A stretch of DNA of 64,000 bases, from the NCBI RefSeq assembly GCF_001653235.2, contig NW_019154045.1:186001-250000 (forward strand). Direction: 5' to 3'. The position numbers were made by a program, and so were the translations under genes. The notes under the pieces are model-generated. The model was not told where the DNA came from. It worked only from the letters and a program-made list of their open reading frames with translations, and searched no databases. The DNA is from Pochonia chlamydosporia 170. Its lineage: Eukaryota; Ascomycota; Sordariomycetes; Hypocreales; Clavicipitaceae. This document shows, one piece after another, positions 33,262 through 44,450 of this stretch (positions are counted from its first letter, which is position 1; each line of letters begins with the position of its first letter).

Positions 33262-35373
33262 TAACTGTGGAAGCGACAACCAAACTTGGAGGTTGTAAGC
33301 TAGCTTCGAGAAGGCCAGGAAACTGCTGAGCCTTTAAGGCTTGGTTGGAGAACTGCTCCGTAACATTGCGTGCTGGCCGAACATGGGACACTACAGACGA
33401 AGCCAGAGAGAAGCAGAAGGTGAGCGGCAAGGCTAGCTGGCGCATTGGCAGCATTACGTTTCTCAACGCGCACACAATTGCACAGGGGATGGGATGGGAA
33501 CAAGTCCCTCCTTGTCGGCCACGGAGGAGGCATGGAAGAAAGAGACGAGAGCTGGGTTGGGGAACTGGGCTGAGGGCCTCGCACCTTGACAAGAGGAACC
33601 GGCTTTGTTGGAGAAGTCGAGAAACTGGATGGCTGGTTGGCGGGTGGAGGACTGCAGCGCCTCTGTACTGTCAAGTACGTACTTTGTCACATCAAGCGTC
33701 ATGTCATCGCCAATTGCGGAGCCCTGGGGCGTTCTCTGGGGCAAACGGAGAACAGTACTGGGACGTAAGCTTGAGCGTGGAAATCTGGAGAAATGCGATA
33801 GCCATGGGCGGACGGACTTGAGCTGGGGCAGGCTCTTCGACACTGCCTTCGAACCATTTCGCAATGTTTCCTTCCTCTCATGGCATGGCAGGCCAGGCGA
33901 CCCACGCAACATTGAGGCTTTTGCGAGCCATCACTGTGTCTGATGGCACCTGGTGCCCTCCTCTTCCTCTCGCTCTCCGTCATGCCATCTCTGGTTTCCT
34001 CCACCTGGGCACCAGACCTCTTCCCTTGGAACTATCTGGTCTGGTCTGGTTACTGTTTGCCTGCTGCAGCCGACAGGGCGTGGGATCGGGGGAGCACAGC
34101 GGAAACTAGCTTCTGGAGGGTCTGTGCAAAAGGGGGTGTGTCCGCAACAACACAACAGACTGAACCAGACTCAATTGCTAGCTGGACCAGAAAGAAACAC
34201 TGGCCGGCAAGGGGAGCAGAACAGAGCAATGCTGCTGACCCTGCCGTCCGCCCCAAGCTCCCATGAGTCTTGTCGACTTGAGCCGCGAAATCTGAAATCC
34301 AGGAGCCGTGCTGGACGACTGAGCTTTGACAATGGGCTGTGCGCCTCATGGGAGAAAGCTCGAGTGCCTCTCTTCCTGTCAGCCAGCATTCAAACCAGCT
34401 GCTTTCAAGTGGTGGCCGGCGTGTTGCAAGGGGTTAGAAAGAACGACGAAACTATTGTTCTGACCTGTTGCCCCGGGACCATGATACCTGTTTTCTGTCA
34501 TGTCTTACAAGATTTGGGGACATGATGAACAACCGAGTTGTCCTTTCGTTCCCTTTGATCAGGATGTATAATACACAGCCTCACGAGATGAGTTCTCATT
34601 TGTCCAATGGAAACCCAAGGCGACATAGATGGTCTTATCAACCAGCCTGGCCGTGTCCAATACCCACGACATGTCCACATCATAGCATCCTTCAAAATCG
34701 CGTTGGAGAGCAAAAACATGCTCTTGGGATCAACTCCGCCTTAGTCTCATCAGCTGCAGCAACATGTGCGCTTTGGGCGGGGATGAGTGCAAACCTATCG
34801 ACATGGCTTACAAGAACAAGTCGGAGTCCAGCCAGCCACTCAAGCGGAAGCGATCAACGAAGCCCCATTTCATTTTCATTCTCAGCCAACGCCACCTTGT
34901 CTCGAGATGTCATACAGCTGGCCATCTGTGCTTTGTACTAACTAACATGGTCATACTCAAAACTGAAGCTGGCCAGATAAGCTGCAGGTACGCGTGCAAA
35001 TTGGCCCGTGATGGCTTAAGAGTCCAGACAACAGCGGCGCATCACGTGATGCAATAAGAATATGATCGCAGGGAATGGAAATCACCGCTGTGAATTGAAG
35101 TCATTTTGCAAGATCCATGGCAATTTCATAAAGGAAACTTGACGTCGCAATGGGTAACTTTCAAATAGTTCTACGCACAGGCAATCCAGGCACTAGGCAC
35201 GTCGCCATGTTGCCATGCACAAGTTGGCATCATGACGGCTACTCGTAGATCGGCTACCAATCGTCAATTACGCCTTATAACCTCAAGCCTCTAGTTCCTT
35301 TTTCGCCTTAGACACCCCAAGTCGATTCAACTGTCGTTCATCTCGTCCCATTGTCTATCGCCCGACCATCAAG

Positions 35374-35859
35374 ATGAGCAAACCACTCGCCCCCGTCAGA
35401 GACTTGGACCACCTGGTGCTTACCTGTGCTGACGTCCAAGCAACAATCGTCTTCTACACCAAATATCTCGGCATGACCCTCGAGACATTCACGTCTGAAG
35501 CGACGCCCTCTGTTCAGCGGAATGCGCTGAAGTTTGGCACGCACAAGATCAATCTGCATCAGCGGGGGAGGGAATTCGAACCCAAGGCGCTGACCGCACT
35601 GCCCGGGACGGCTGACTTGTGTTTCCTGGTGGATGATGGGGTTGATTTGGAGGATGTGCTGAGGGGGTTTGAGGGTGATGGCGTAGAGGTACTTGAGGGG
35701 GGAAAGGTGGTGGGCAGGACGGGAGCAATGGGCAAGATGAAAAGTTTGTATGTCAGGGATCCGGATGGGAATCTGATTGAGTGAGTATTGTTGCTGCTTT
35801 GAGATTGATTGTCGCTACCTACGGTTGTTAACATGTGTAGGTTATCTAAATATGCTTGA
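35374..35859 (+). CDS. VOC-superfamily (glyoxalase-like) protein, GLOD5 type
   Basis: Exons 35374-35780 and 35841-35859, 60-nt intron (GTGAGT...GTGTAG), give 141 residues. The tiny last exon adds LSKYA and completes the family's usual ending DPDGNLIELSxY, which supports the splice. A single vicinal-oxygen-chelate module is visible: LDHLVLTCADVQATIVFY at residues 10-27, then INLHQRGREFEPKA and PGTADLCFLV in the middle and MKSLYVRDPDGNLIE at the end. This matches the GLOD5/STM3117 subgroup. VOC proteins bind a divalent metal and act as lyases, dioxygenases or resistance proteins; the substrate of this subgroup is unknown. Likely metal ligands include His12, the His of NLHQ and Glu of LIEL. Confidence 0.88.
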
Positions 35860-36171
35860 GGCCTGCGACTTGGCAGAATGCGATGTGTGTGATTGAGGAT
35901 ACGTGCTCTGGATTGAACTTGGTACGGGGGAGTGCAACTGTCACGGCAGAGTTTACTGAAGCATTTATTAGGAACCTGAAGAAGGTAGCATGCGCATCAT
36001 CCCGCGAGAACCTTGTCCCGTTATCACTTGCTGTTCCATCTCACTCATACCCATTGCGCCCTTCTTCCAATCACCCTCAAAAGCCATTCTTCAATCCCGC
36101 ACCTTTCTGGCCGCTGTGCCATCACAAGTCAGTCATCGTGACATGTCTATTCCATCACTTTAATCACCACA
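35860..36171. other. Convergent spacer, 312 bp
   Basis: 3' flanks of the VOC and HsbA genes; nothing further was seen. Confidence 0.4.
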
Positions 36172-36699
36172 CTACGAAAAGACGGCGATGGCCGTTGCAA
36201 ATGCAGCGGACAACTCAAGCTTGACAGTAATCAGGCCAACCTGCGAAACCAACGGCGTCGCTGCTATAGCCGCATCGGCATAGACATCAAAAGCACCACC
36301 TAAATCCTGGAGCTCAACTCGAAGCTGCGCAGTCCCGCCGGGCATACCCTCCCAGGAGATCTTTTGAGATGCAAACGCAACCAGCGTGGCTACCACCCCG
36401 GACACCTGGCCCTGAATCAAGTTTGCGATGTGGACGGCGTATACTGCGCCAAAGGAGCCGGTCTTCTCGACAGTGGTTGTCGCCTTGTTCAGGGTGGTTG
36501 TGAGAGTCTGGATGTCGGTGTGGATGGTGGCGGCTCCGTTCACGCCGCTGGCCGGGAAGGCGACGACGTCTGCGTTGAGGGTTATGATCTGGGGGGTGAT
36601 TTTTGTTTGGAGATCTGAGATGACGTCTTGGACGCTGCGGATGAGGGGGGTGGCTGTGGCGGGGAGGGCGAGGAGGAGGAATTTGGCGATGGCTACCAT
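36172..36699 (-). CDS. Hydrophobic surface binding protein A (HsbA) family, secreted
   Basis: A single exon of 175 residues from the ATG at 36699; the frame is open further upstream but that part has no signal peptide. Residues 1-17 are a signal peptide (MVAIAKFLLLALPATAT). The mature protein is Ala/Thr/Val-rich and mostly helical: SVQDVISDLQTKITPQIITL, then heptad-like helices to the end. HsbA proteins bind hydrophobic surfaces such as polyesters or cuticle and recruit lytic enzymes; they are small secreted surface proteins of filamentous fungi. Length is normal for the family. A TATAAA on the minus strand about 106 bp upstream supports the start. Confidence 0.85.
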   Translation of the reverse strand: MVAIAKFLLLALPATATPLIRSVQDVISDLQTKITPQIITLNADVVAFPASGVNGAATIHTDIQTLTTTLNKATTTVEKTGSFGAVYAVHIANLIQGQVSGVVATLVAFASQKISWEGMPGGTAQLRVELQDLGGAFDVYADAAIAATPLVSQVGLITVKLELSAAFATAIAVFS

Positions 36700-38525
36700 T
36701 TTGGTTGGTGTTTGTTGCTGAAGATGGGTGAGGTGTGTATTGGAAGGTTTGGCTGTGCTGAGTTTGGAGAGTACTGCCTTACAGACTGAATGGAAAATGC
36801 AGACTTTATATTGCTGGCGAGGGCGAGATGTACTGGGAGGACGGGTTCCGTGCTTTATCGGCCAATGCATGTTTATTGACGTGTGACGAGTTGCACAACT
36901 ACGAAGTACACAGCGAGTTATTGGAGAGCTGCATCTTTGGCTTGAACTATGGACAGGATAGACATCTGGTTGGTTGTTTTGTGTGTTGCTGGCTGTAATT
37001 GCCTCACTTGGACCTTACAAGGCACTGAATTGTAATATTCCGCAAGTAGTGCTACGTTCAGATGTCGTGATTGCCGGTATATCGAATACTTGACGATTTT
37101 GGACCAAGTTGTGTTACGATTTATGAGTCAGCCTGCATTCGCATTTGTTCCACTCGAGCTGTGAGTTGACGTTGGCGGTGTGATATGTGAGCAGGATGTC
37201 TATAGACTGCTTGTCTTGCGAGAGAAGAGTCAAATATTTGTTCGTTGCATCTTGCAGAGATCCACTATTGCTGGTGGTAATGAAGAGTCTGGTACATGAA
37301 GCATGGATAACGAGCCTGTACCCATCCTGAATGGGCGAAGGTTTCTGTGATGAGACATCGGTGAAGCTGTGTGTTACGAGTCGTTCCTGATACGGCATCT
37401 TGCTTCTGGCTCCATGTTGCTGGAAAGTGCAGAGTTGGAGCTGCGTTACTACCAGGCCCGTCCGTGGCTGAGTGGTTCTACTTGGTCTGCCGTAGACTCT
37501 TGGATAGCTATGTCTTATGCTTTAAATGGAGTTTTCTTGCCTTGGGATTTAAACTTGGACTCTTTTAAATGCTACTAATTATGGTAGCTGTCAATAGTGC
37601 GAAAATGTGACTACTCATTGGATGAACCGACTCAGTGCCATCATGTAGAGGTATCTTGTAAGACAGAAGAGGCAACTATTCCAGACATGCCACTGAGAGG
37701 AATGTCTGTTGAATATTATTAGTAATAGCTAACTACATAAATACTGACGCCTTCTATTATACGTAGATTCAGAAGTGTTACCCACCCATCCTTACAGTTC
37801 TTTCTTAAAAAATCTCGTGACAGAATTATACCCTATGCAGACCGTGGTTAAGATGAAAATTACGGTTGTGATGGCAATCCTTGCTGGGATGCTGTTATAG
37901 TTCTAACTCTGGAGTCTGCAGTGGACGTTGCCTTTATGCGATCAAATCAGGATTTGCTGCTTCTGAAGATGTCATTTTGACTACCGAGGCCAGGCATGTG
38001 TGGTGACTCTCCTCAATCCATCCATATTGCTCCTTGGTGTAAAATGCAGTTTGGCAGGCCAGACAGCATCGGATTGACAGACATAAATTTGATGACGCCT
38101 GAAGTCTGGTATAATTCCTGCTCTTTGGGCTGCACAGTTGAAGCTGAGCACGAAGACCAGCGGAACATTGACATTTGACCGGAGCCGGCGTCATTGCTTG
38201 GCCCAAAAGCCCACCCATAAACACACCGTTGAGCGAATCAACATGAACCTCGGCTCGGCTCAACTTTCCATGTCCATGTCATCTTCAACCTTCATCACCT
38301 TTCTTCAACCACACATCTGGGTTGCACAATTGCATCACCACTTTTTCACTGCGCCAGCGCATATACTGCAACACAGATCCTCGAATCAACCACAAATCAC
38401 AATCCCATCGCCGTCCATCAATTGCAGACGCACCACACGGAGCTCCGAGCTCCATCACATCACCATTCTCCTCTACTCCGTACTCAATGGTCATATTCGA
38501 GCATCACGCAACACTAACAACAACC
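36700..38525. other. Divergent intergenic region, 1826 bp
   Basis: Upstream DNA of HsbA (minus) and the HIT gene (plus), AT-richer around 37560-37900. No supported gene. A 94-codon minus frame (37114-37398) is not assignable. Confidence 0.45.
36805..36810 (-). promoter_or_regulatory. TATA box of the HsbA gene
   Basis: TATAAA on the minus strand, about 106 bp upstream of the HsbA start codon. Confidence 0.5.
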
Positions 38526-39092
38526 ATGTTCGACCCATCACCACCCCCAACCGAAGGCTGCCCCTTCTGCGCCATCGCAACAACTCACAAACCCTACGAC
38601 CCAATCCACCCGCCCACCTCAATAGACCCCGACCTCACCTCGCCATCGTCCTTCATCGTGCTCTCGACGCCCCTCCTCATCGCTTTCCTCGACATCATGC
38701 CCCTTTCAAAGGGCCATCTGCTGCTCTGTCCGCGCGCCCACCGACCCAAACTCACCGACGCATCGCGCCAAGAATCCCTCGAGCTCGGAAACCACGTGCG
38801 CATTCTCTCTGCTGCGCTGGCCCGCGCCACAGGCGTAGACGACTGGAACGTCGTGCAGAACAATGGCGCTGCGGCGGCCCAGGTCGTTCCCCATATGCAC
38901 TACCATGTTATTCCGCGGCCGGAGATTCGCGCGAGCGGCAAGCTGAGCGAGAGTTTTACCATGTTTGGCAGGGGCCAGAGGGCTGAGCTGGATGACGATG
39001 AGGCGGCGGCTTTGGCGGGCGATATACGGAGGGAGGTTGCGAATGTGTTGAGGGAGGAGCGTGGGAGGGAGACGACGAAAGCCAAGTTATAG
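38526..39092 (+). CDS. HIT-family nucleotide hydrolase/transferase
   Basis: A single exon of 188 residues from the ATG at 38526; an in-frame ATG 39 bp upstream (38487) is an alternative. Residues 12-15 are CPFC, a common HIT N-terminal pair. The core contains FLDIMPLSKGHLLLCPRAH (a beta-hairpin with the conserved KGH) and the catalytic histidine triad HMHYHVIP at 123-130 (H123, H125, H127). HIT proteins hydrolyse nucleoside phosphoramidates or dinucleoside polyphosphates. The fold is complete; the acidic and Arg-rich C-terminus is variable in this family. Substrate is not deducible. It is divergent from HsbA and convergent with the aldo-keto reductase locus. Confidence 0.9.
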   Translation: MFDPSPPPTEGCPFCAIATTHKPYDPIHPPTSIDPDLTSPSSFIVLSTPLLIAFLDIMPLSKGHLLLCPRAHRPKLTDASRQESLELGNHVRILSAALARATGVDDWNVVQNNGAAAAQVVPHMHYHVIPRPEIRASGKLSESFTMFGRGQRAELDDDEAAALAGDIRREVANVLREERGRETTKAKL

Positions 39093-39391
39093 ATTTTGCT
39101 TTTATCTCCTGTTTTTTTTACTACATAGTGTTTGGAGTTGAGATACCCTGGGGGATAGACGGTTGCATTTGTTTGGCAAGAGTGGCAAGAGAGCATAGAT
39201 GTATGTGTAATGTATGATAGTTGTGGCATAAATATCATTATAGATGGCGTCTGTGAAACTTAGAAGTTTCTCTGGATATTTACCCAATTTTACGTCACGT
39301 ATAGAAAGTAGTCATGGCACATGGTATCCGCTCGCATCAGTCGATATACTTGGATGCTAAGTGCAACGCATTCGTTTATATTTTCAAGCCA
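39093..39391. other. Convergent spacer, 299 bp
   Basis: 3' flanks of the HIT and aldo-keto reductase genes; AT-rich, no further feature. Confidence 0.4.
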
Positions 39392-40451
39392 CTACTCGTC
39401 ATCTCCGAAAAACACCTTGACAGGCAGCCAGTCATCCCCGCACACCTTGAACCGGTCCTTAATGCCGTCCAGGCTCTTGACCTCTTCGTCGGTCAAACTC
39501 CACCCGTCCAGCGCATAGTTGGCCTCGATTCGCGACGCCGTCACGCTCTTGGGGATGACGCTCCAGCCCTTTTGCAGCCCCCACATGAGAAGAACCTGCT
39601 GCGGCGTCTTGCCCTTGGCCTTGGCGAGCTCGAGGAGCGGTGTTGGTGTAGAGAGGGGAGTTGGTTGATCCGAGGCATGAGTAGCCGGTGCTGTGGATGC
39701 CTTTGGAGGTGTTGTAGGCGACGAGCTTGGGCGATGGGTTGCAGGGGTGAAGTTCGACTTGGTTGACGGCAGGGACAATCTATTGTAATGTTAGCATTTG
39801 AACCTGGTGTAGGTGTTCTGGTGTTGACCCGTGAATCAAGACGAGACGCTTGACATGGAGAAGTGTAAACTGGTCAACGTAATCAACTGTCACTCACCTT
39901 GCAGCTCTCATCGCTCAACAACTTCTCCAAATTCTTAATGGCAAAGTTTGAAACACCAATGTTTCGAACCTTGCCCGTCCCAACCAACTTTTGCATATCC
40001 CTCCACGTATCAATGAAGCTCCAGTCCGGCACCAGCTTCATCCCGTCGTTGGGGTCCGTCGCAGCCGGCCAATGCATCAGATACAAGTCGACGTAGTCGG
40101 TGCCCAGATTCTTCAAGCTCTGGTCAAGCGCCTCGGCTGCGCGCGTCTGATCAGGATTGTCCAGCTTAGTGGTGAGCCAGATATCCGATCGAGGCACGCC
40201 AGAGGCCTTGATGCCGGCCCCGACCTCCTTCTCGTTCTTGTAGGCTGCCGCCGTGTCAATGTGACGATATCCATGGCGGAGGGCGGCTTCCACGGCCGAC
40301 TGGACCTCGTTGGGTTTGGATTGCCATGTTCCGAGGCCGACGGCGGGGATCTTGGCTCCCGTGTTGAGGGTAAAGGTGCGGCTGTTGCTTGTCAATGGAC
40401 TTGATTTCGACGAAGTGGTGATAAGCAAACTTACGAAGTTTGGTTAGCCAT
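39392..40451 (-). pseudogene. Aldo-keto reductase gene with an apparent +1 frameshift
   Basis: Exons 40451-40435, 40381-39898 and 39779-39392 (introns 53 and 118 nt). Exon joins are good: MANQTS splices into SRTFTLNTGAKIP, and SCK into IVPAVNQVELHP. The AKR catalytic tetrad is intact (D48, Y53, K78, H109), and the NADPH-binding end IPKSVTASRIEAN is present. However, exon 3 starts in one frame (through LGSTNSPLYTNT) and the matching C-terminal half LLELAKAKGKTPQQVLL lies one base out; exon 3 is one base too long. The shift falls between 39631 and 39660. No intron with GT-AG ends fits there. It is either a recently broken gene or a one-base sequence/assembly error. If intact, the enzyme would be a soluble NADPH-dependent aldehyde/ketone reductase of about 295 residues. 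Confidence 0.8.
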
Positions 40452-41608
40452 GGTGGTGGTATCTTGCAATTGGTGAAGAGGAGGGTAGACGGGAGGGGGA
40501 AGAGAAACAAAAAAGTTGACTTATATTAATACCGGCCCCCTCTTATGAAGGAAAAATTCAACAAAGACAACTCCCCTTTCCAATCCTGTTGACCTCACAA
40601 GCAGTCTCAATTCATGGTTGCCCCTCAGTTCCGCTCCTTCGTACACCGTAATACACATACACACCCAAAAAGATACACCTCATTGGAAGAATGACGTACG
40701 TTTTACCCGCCAAATTGCAGCCCTCTCGAAGCTACTGATCATTGACTCCCCACATTCTTCCACTTCAAGGACAAGTGCATCTTTGCTGGGGTCTGGCCGA
40801 AATTTTGGGACCCCGCAAAGGGCTGGAAGGTGGAAGAAACAAGCTCGCATGTTGGGCCGAGTGCAATTGGCGCGGGTATAAGAGTGGCGTTTGGACGGAC
40901 TTGAGGGCCGCACAGGCGGCACAGGCACAGGGTGCAGCAGTCGCGTTAGTTTGTTCGCTTTGCTGGTTTGGGAAAGATGATGTGTTTGGGATGCGTTTTT
41001 GTTGGCTGGTTGGCGTGCGTGGGAATGTTACATGGTGGTGTCTTGGATGATAGGAGCGCTTGTAAGTGCCGGGCAACTGGGTGGCGAATGTCTGCGTTTC
41101 TGAAATAGATAGATGGTGGCGAGATTGATAAGTGATGTGTTGGAGGTATTTTTGTTCATGGGTTCTTGCTCTAATACGTCGGAATTGAATGTAAAGGGAG
41201 CAGTGGACTTGTGCTTGGAGTATGACGAAGAACGAAAAAGTGTACTTCTGGTTGCAGGATAATTTGGAGGATAAGAATTCTAGAGAGTAAGTACTATTTT
41301 GGGTTGGAGATGACTCTGACTCGGCCTGTGTTCGAGCCTCGTATGTGGTATAGCAGTCATGGTATCTACTAAACATATCGCTGTCACTCCCAATATTTGT
41401 GTCTAGCAAGAATAGGAACTTCGGAATATCACTAGATTTTCTGCTTAATGTAAATCTGCCAGAACCTAATCCCTTTATCCTCACATTTTCAGCGTACTAT
41501 AGTACCTTTCTAGTTTGACTGAAGTTTAGAACCTGACTGATCGTAGACAGGAAGAAAAATAGCCCACTCACAGATCAATAACCTCTTCCTTGAATAGAAG
41601 AATGTACT
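40452..41608. other. Intergenic, 1157 bp
   Basis: Promoter side of the aldo-keto reductase gene and 3' flank of the DUF7580-like fragment. A 239-codon minus frame (40765-41484) was judged spurious: Ser/Thr/His-rich, no domain. Confidence 0.45.
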
Positions 41609-42364
41609 CTACGCGAAATTGTGCTTTCCGGCGCCCATTTTTGAGTCGTAGTAAAGACAAACTCTGACAGCGGGCATAAATCCAGGGGAATACTTGTAAA
41701 TTTTCCCAAGTAGCTGTTGATCATCAAGTTCGTCATTCTCAACGAAGAAGACTGACTTACCCGAACGGAGAGTAACTTCAATTGTTTTCTTGAGGGCTAG
41801 TTTCGCAAGTGATAGCCCCAATGAAAGCGCCTTATGGCCCTCTAGGCCGCATCTGTGGCAGAAAGTGACCTGGTTTGCATTGTCCTTTTCAGGCGTTAGT
41901 ATAGGAGTAGCTGCCCGCATTCCTCCCGCCATCATAATGTCCGCAAAGCGAATACGGCAGGTACAAATACGAGCAGTCCACGGAGTTTGCCAGAGTAGCA
42001 ACGTCCAGTTAACAAGGCCTAGCGCTGTCTCTGTCATCAAACTCTTCGTCTTATGTATTTCACGGCTAGTTAGTACAATTTGCAAGAATCCCGACCTCCA
42101 GCTTAGAATTACAATGTCTGGAGCGGTCTCCATACGTGCGATATAATCGTCAAGTGCGAGGTCTCTGCCTTGGGACGATCGAAATGGTGCAATACCTATA
42201 TCCTGGTTGTTAGGGTGGGCTCGGCGTACGTCAAATTCAATGAGCACCTCCCGGCCATCATCCAAGGATGACGGGCCACCCTCTTCATCGGGGGGCCTAA
42301 GCACCAAAGACCATGTGCCCAACTTGATGTTTTGTTGGTAGAGGTTATGGAGTACACAGCTCAT
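41609..42364 (-). CDS. Probable fragment of a DUF7580-like fungal protein
   Basis: An open frame of 251 residues from ATG 42364; the same frame is coding-like for about 15 codons further upstream (SSVDRKARLED) and then meets a stop, so a 5' exon may be missing or lost. The sequence LLWQTPWTARICTCRIRF, followed by a CHRC, then HKALSLGLSLAKLALKK, resembles the C-terminal region found in many fungal HeLo/NLR-associated DUF7580 proteins. The family assignment rests on pattern memory, not alignment. Those proteins are linked to heterokaryon incompatibility and innate-immunity-like signalling. With the N-terminal effector domain absent, this copy is probably partial or decaying. It lies next to the J-domain gene and the hAT insertion. 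Confidence 0.45.
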   Translation of the reverse strand: MSCVLHNLYQQNIKLGTWSLVLRPPDEEGGPSSLDDGREVLIEFDVRRAHPNNQDIGIAPFRSSQGRDLALDDYIARMETAPDIVILSWRSGFLQIVLTSREIHKTKSLMTETALGLVNWTLLLWQTPWTARICTCRIRFADIMMAGGMRAATPILTPEKDNANQVTFCHRCGLEGHKALSLGLSLAKLALKKTIEVTLRSGKSVFFVENDELDDQQLLGKIYKYSPGFMPAVRVCLYYDSKMGAGKHNFA

Positions 42365-42777
42365 ATCTTCAAGTCGTGCCTTGCGATCGACAGAGGATTT
42401 GATCGTCCATCAACCTCGTGCGTACCATACCCTGGAAGGCCTGACTCAACTCTAGATGTTTGCGTTGAGCCCTCGTGTAAGCCTCGCTCTGTAGCATGAG
42501 CTGACTACAAGTTATATACGCGTAGGAAACTGCAATAGATCTGACCATTTGACTATTCGAAACAAACTATGGTTGCGTTTTGTGTGTCAGGATTTCAATG
42601 CAGCTGCGGCTGTCATGTACATCGATGTATATTCTTTTGGTGGATGTGTGACACTGTTGCATTGGAGTTTTATGGCCTCTTTGGTTGGTTGCTGCGCTCT
42701 TTCTCTCCCGGCTCGTGTCTCCCCGTAGATTGTCCTTGTATTTCGTTCCTTGGTGTCCTGGAAGTTACTGCTTCCTT
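42365..42777. other. Intergenic, 413 bp
   Basis: Between the DUF7580-like fragment and the J-domain stop. The minus frame at 42587-42895 overlaps the J-domain end in another phase and has no domain. Confidence 0.35.
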
Positions 42778-43869
42778 CTACGTCCTTGACATTCCTTCTT
42801 TGGTCCTTTGGTCCAGTTTCGAAGATACCCCCCGTTGTATCTCTGTCCTCGTAGGTCGATATCTCTCTTTTGCAAACCGTTCTTCTACCTCCCAAACCAT
42901 CTGTTGTTGTCTTTCCCGCCTCATTTGTACTTCCTTTTCTTTCCTTGCCAATCCTATAATCTCATTCTGCAACATTTCCTCTCTCTGCCTCCTTAATTTC
43001 TGTTCTGCATGTTGTCGTTTTCGTGCTTGTTCTTTGTTTTGCTCTTCCATTTTGGCCCTTACTGCCGCCTGTGCTCTACTTTGAGCTTCTACGAGTTCTC
43101 TCTTTCTAAGAAGGACCTGAAAAATCTCAACATTTAACGACGATATCTTCCCCGAAAGGTGGTCTCGCCCGGTTTCAAGATCACAGAGAATATCTTCCAG
43201 ATCTCTGCGATTGGTTTTTCGCAGCGTGGCAGCCCGGTTTCGCTGCTCGATCTCGGAGCGGGTATACCGATTAAGAGTGAGAAAGCTAATCCAAGTGCTT
43301 CTCTTAGAGTCCTCCATCGCAGCTTCTTCATCTTGTTCCTGAAGTCTTTTTATTGCTGCTGCATGTTTGTAAATTTCTTGGAGTTTGGCGCAGCGATCTC
43401 TTCCGAGCTTCGCCCTTTCATTCTCCAAGTCATTTAGCTTTTGCTCCTGCACGTAGATAGCTTTCTCATAAAATTCGGGAGATTGGCTTTTGACATCGCC
43501 ACTTGAATCCCGATTTGAGGCAAAACAGTTTCGGACAGCGGCCTCGCGTCGGATGCAGGACAATTGGGCATCGAAACGTTTTCGTCTGTCTGGATTTTTG
43601 AGGACCTCGTAAGCCTCCTGCACCTTTAAAGCGCTCGTTAGTATTCTTGCAGCTAGTCACTACGTTTGGAAAGCAATCCATCCGGTGTCTAAAATAGGAA
43701 CAAAATTCAGTACTCTCTGAAACTCCGTCGTGGCGTTTGGAGACTTGTTTCTATCGGGGTGCTTGATCAAGGCAAGGCGTTTATAGGAAGCTCTAATAGT
43801 GCTTTCATCCGCATTTTCAGATATTTGAAGAACGGCGTAGTAATCAATAGTGAGCCCAAGTAGCTCCAT
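42778..43869 (-). CDS. J-domain (DnaJ/Hsp40) protein with long coiled coil
   Basis: Exons 43869-43714 and 43623-42778, 90-nt intron (GTACTG, branch CTAAC, TTTAAAG), give 333 residues. The J domain covers residues 9-70: DYYAVLQISENADESTIRAS, the essential HPD at 37-39, then after the splice VQEAYEVLKNPDRRKRFD. The rest (about 100-320) is a charged coiled coil rich in Glu, Arg, Lys and Gln. J proteins stimulate Hsp70 ATPase; this architecture is found in expanded fungal families. Many such proteins end in a Cys-rich module, which is not seen here, so the C-terminus may be truncated. The start codon lies only 53 bp from the left end of the hAT element, so its upstream region has been displaced by the insertion. 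Confidence 0.85.
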
Positions 43870-43914
43870 GTTCGGAGTGAAGGCGGAGGCGAGGGGAGGG
43901 TTGGGCGGCTATTG

Positions 43915-43922
43915 GGCCTAAA
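43915..43922. repeat. hAT target-site duplication, left copy
   Basis: GGCCTAAA directly before the left inverted repeat; the same eight bases follow the right one. Eight-base duplications are diagnostic of hAT transposition. Confidence 0.95.
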
Positions 43923-43940
43923 CAGAGACCCAATCAACTA
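43923..43940 (+). repeat. hAT terminal inverted repeat, left
   Basis: Eighteen bases, CAGAGACCCAATCAACTA, identical to the reverse complement of 47677-47694. Confidence 0.95.
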
Positions 43941-44450
43941 AATCAACTACACGGCATCTGTCAATTTAGAGTAAGTGTAGATTAGTAATGAAACTTTGAA
44001 TGTAGTGTATCAACGGACACCTCAAATGTAGTTGATTTAAGTGTAGTTGACTTCAGTGGATGGAGGTTTGTGGCGGCATCATCCAGAGTCGCGGCGTAGT
44101 GGGGCAGCGCATGATGGCACTAAGTTAACGCGTCTACACGTCCACGCGCTTGCTCATACCTCTTTCCTCTTCATCTTGGTTTTCGTGCAATATAGTGGCA
44201 TTATCTCTTGAGTTGATCTCATCGCGCCCGTGTCAGGGTTGGCCACAGTGACGCTAACCATCCCCTCGCATTAAAAAGTGTCAGAGACGACATATTCTAA
44301 CAAATACCTCCCTCTTAGAAGGAGGTGATGTCCACTTTTGCTGGCTGGTACAACAAGTAGGGCTTCCCGAGGCTCCTCTGGTGCGAATCTACCTTCGGCT
44401 GCTCCCGTCCCCTTCCCTTCATTCACTCTTGTAGCACTCGAATCGCCTCT

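Larger units (their letters stand above)
32381..35373. other. Gene-poor divergent interval, 2993 bp
   Basis: Lies between the acidic protein gene (minus) and the VOC gene (plus). It has a CTGTGT repeat (33151-33183), a GAGTCTT repeat (33231-33261) and many overlapping open frames of 60-190 codons on both strands with no domain. A TTATAA element lies at about 35274, 100 bp before the VOC start. Confidence 0.5.

Noticed and set aside
37462..37540. tRNA-like start GTCCGTGGCTGAGTGG
   Set aside because: Resembles a serine tRNA 5' end but no T-arm or acceptor stem could be found after it.
40765..41484. Minus frame of 239 codons
   Set aside because: Biased to Ser/Thr/Gln/His with no domain; the first part crosses sequence that looks non-coding.
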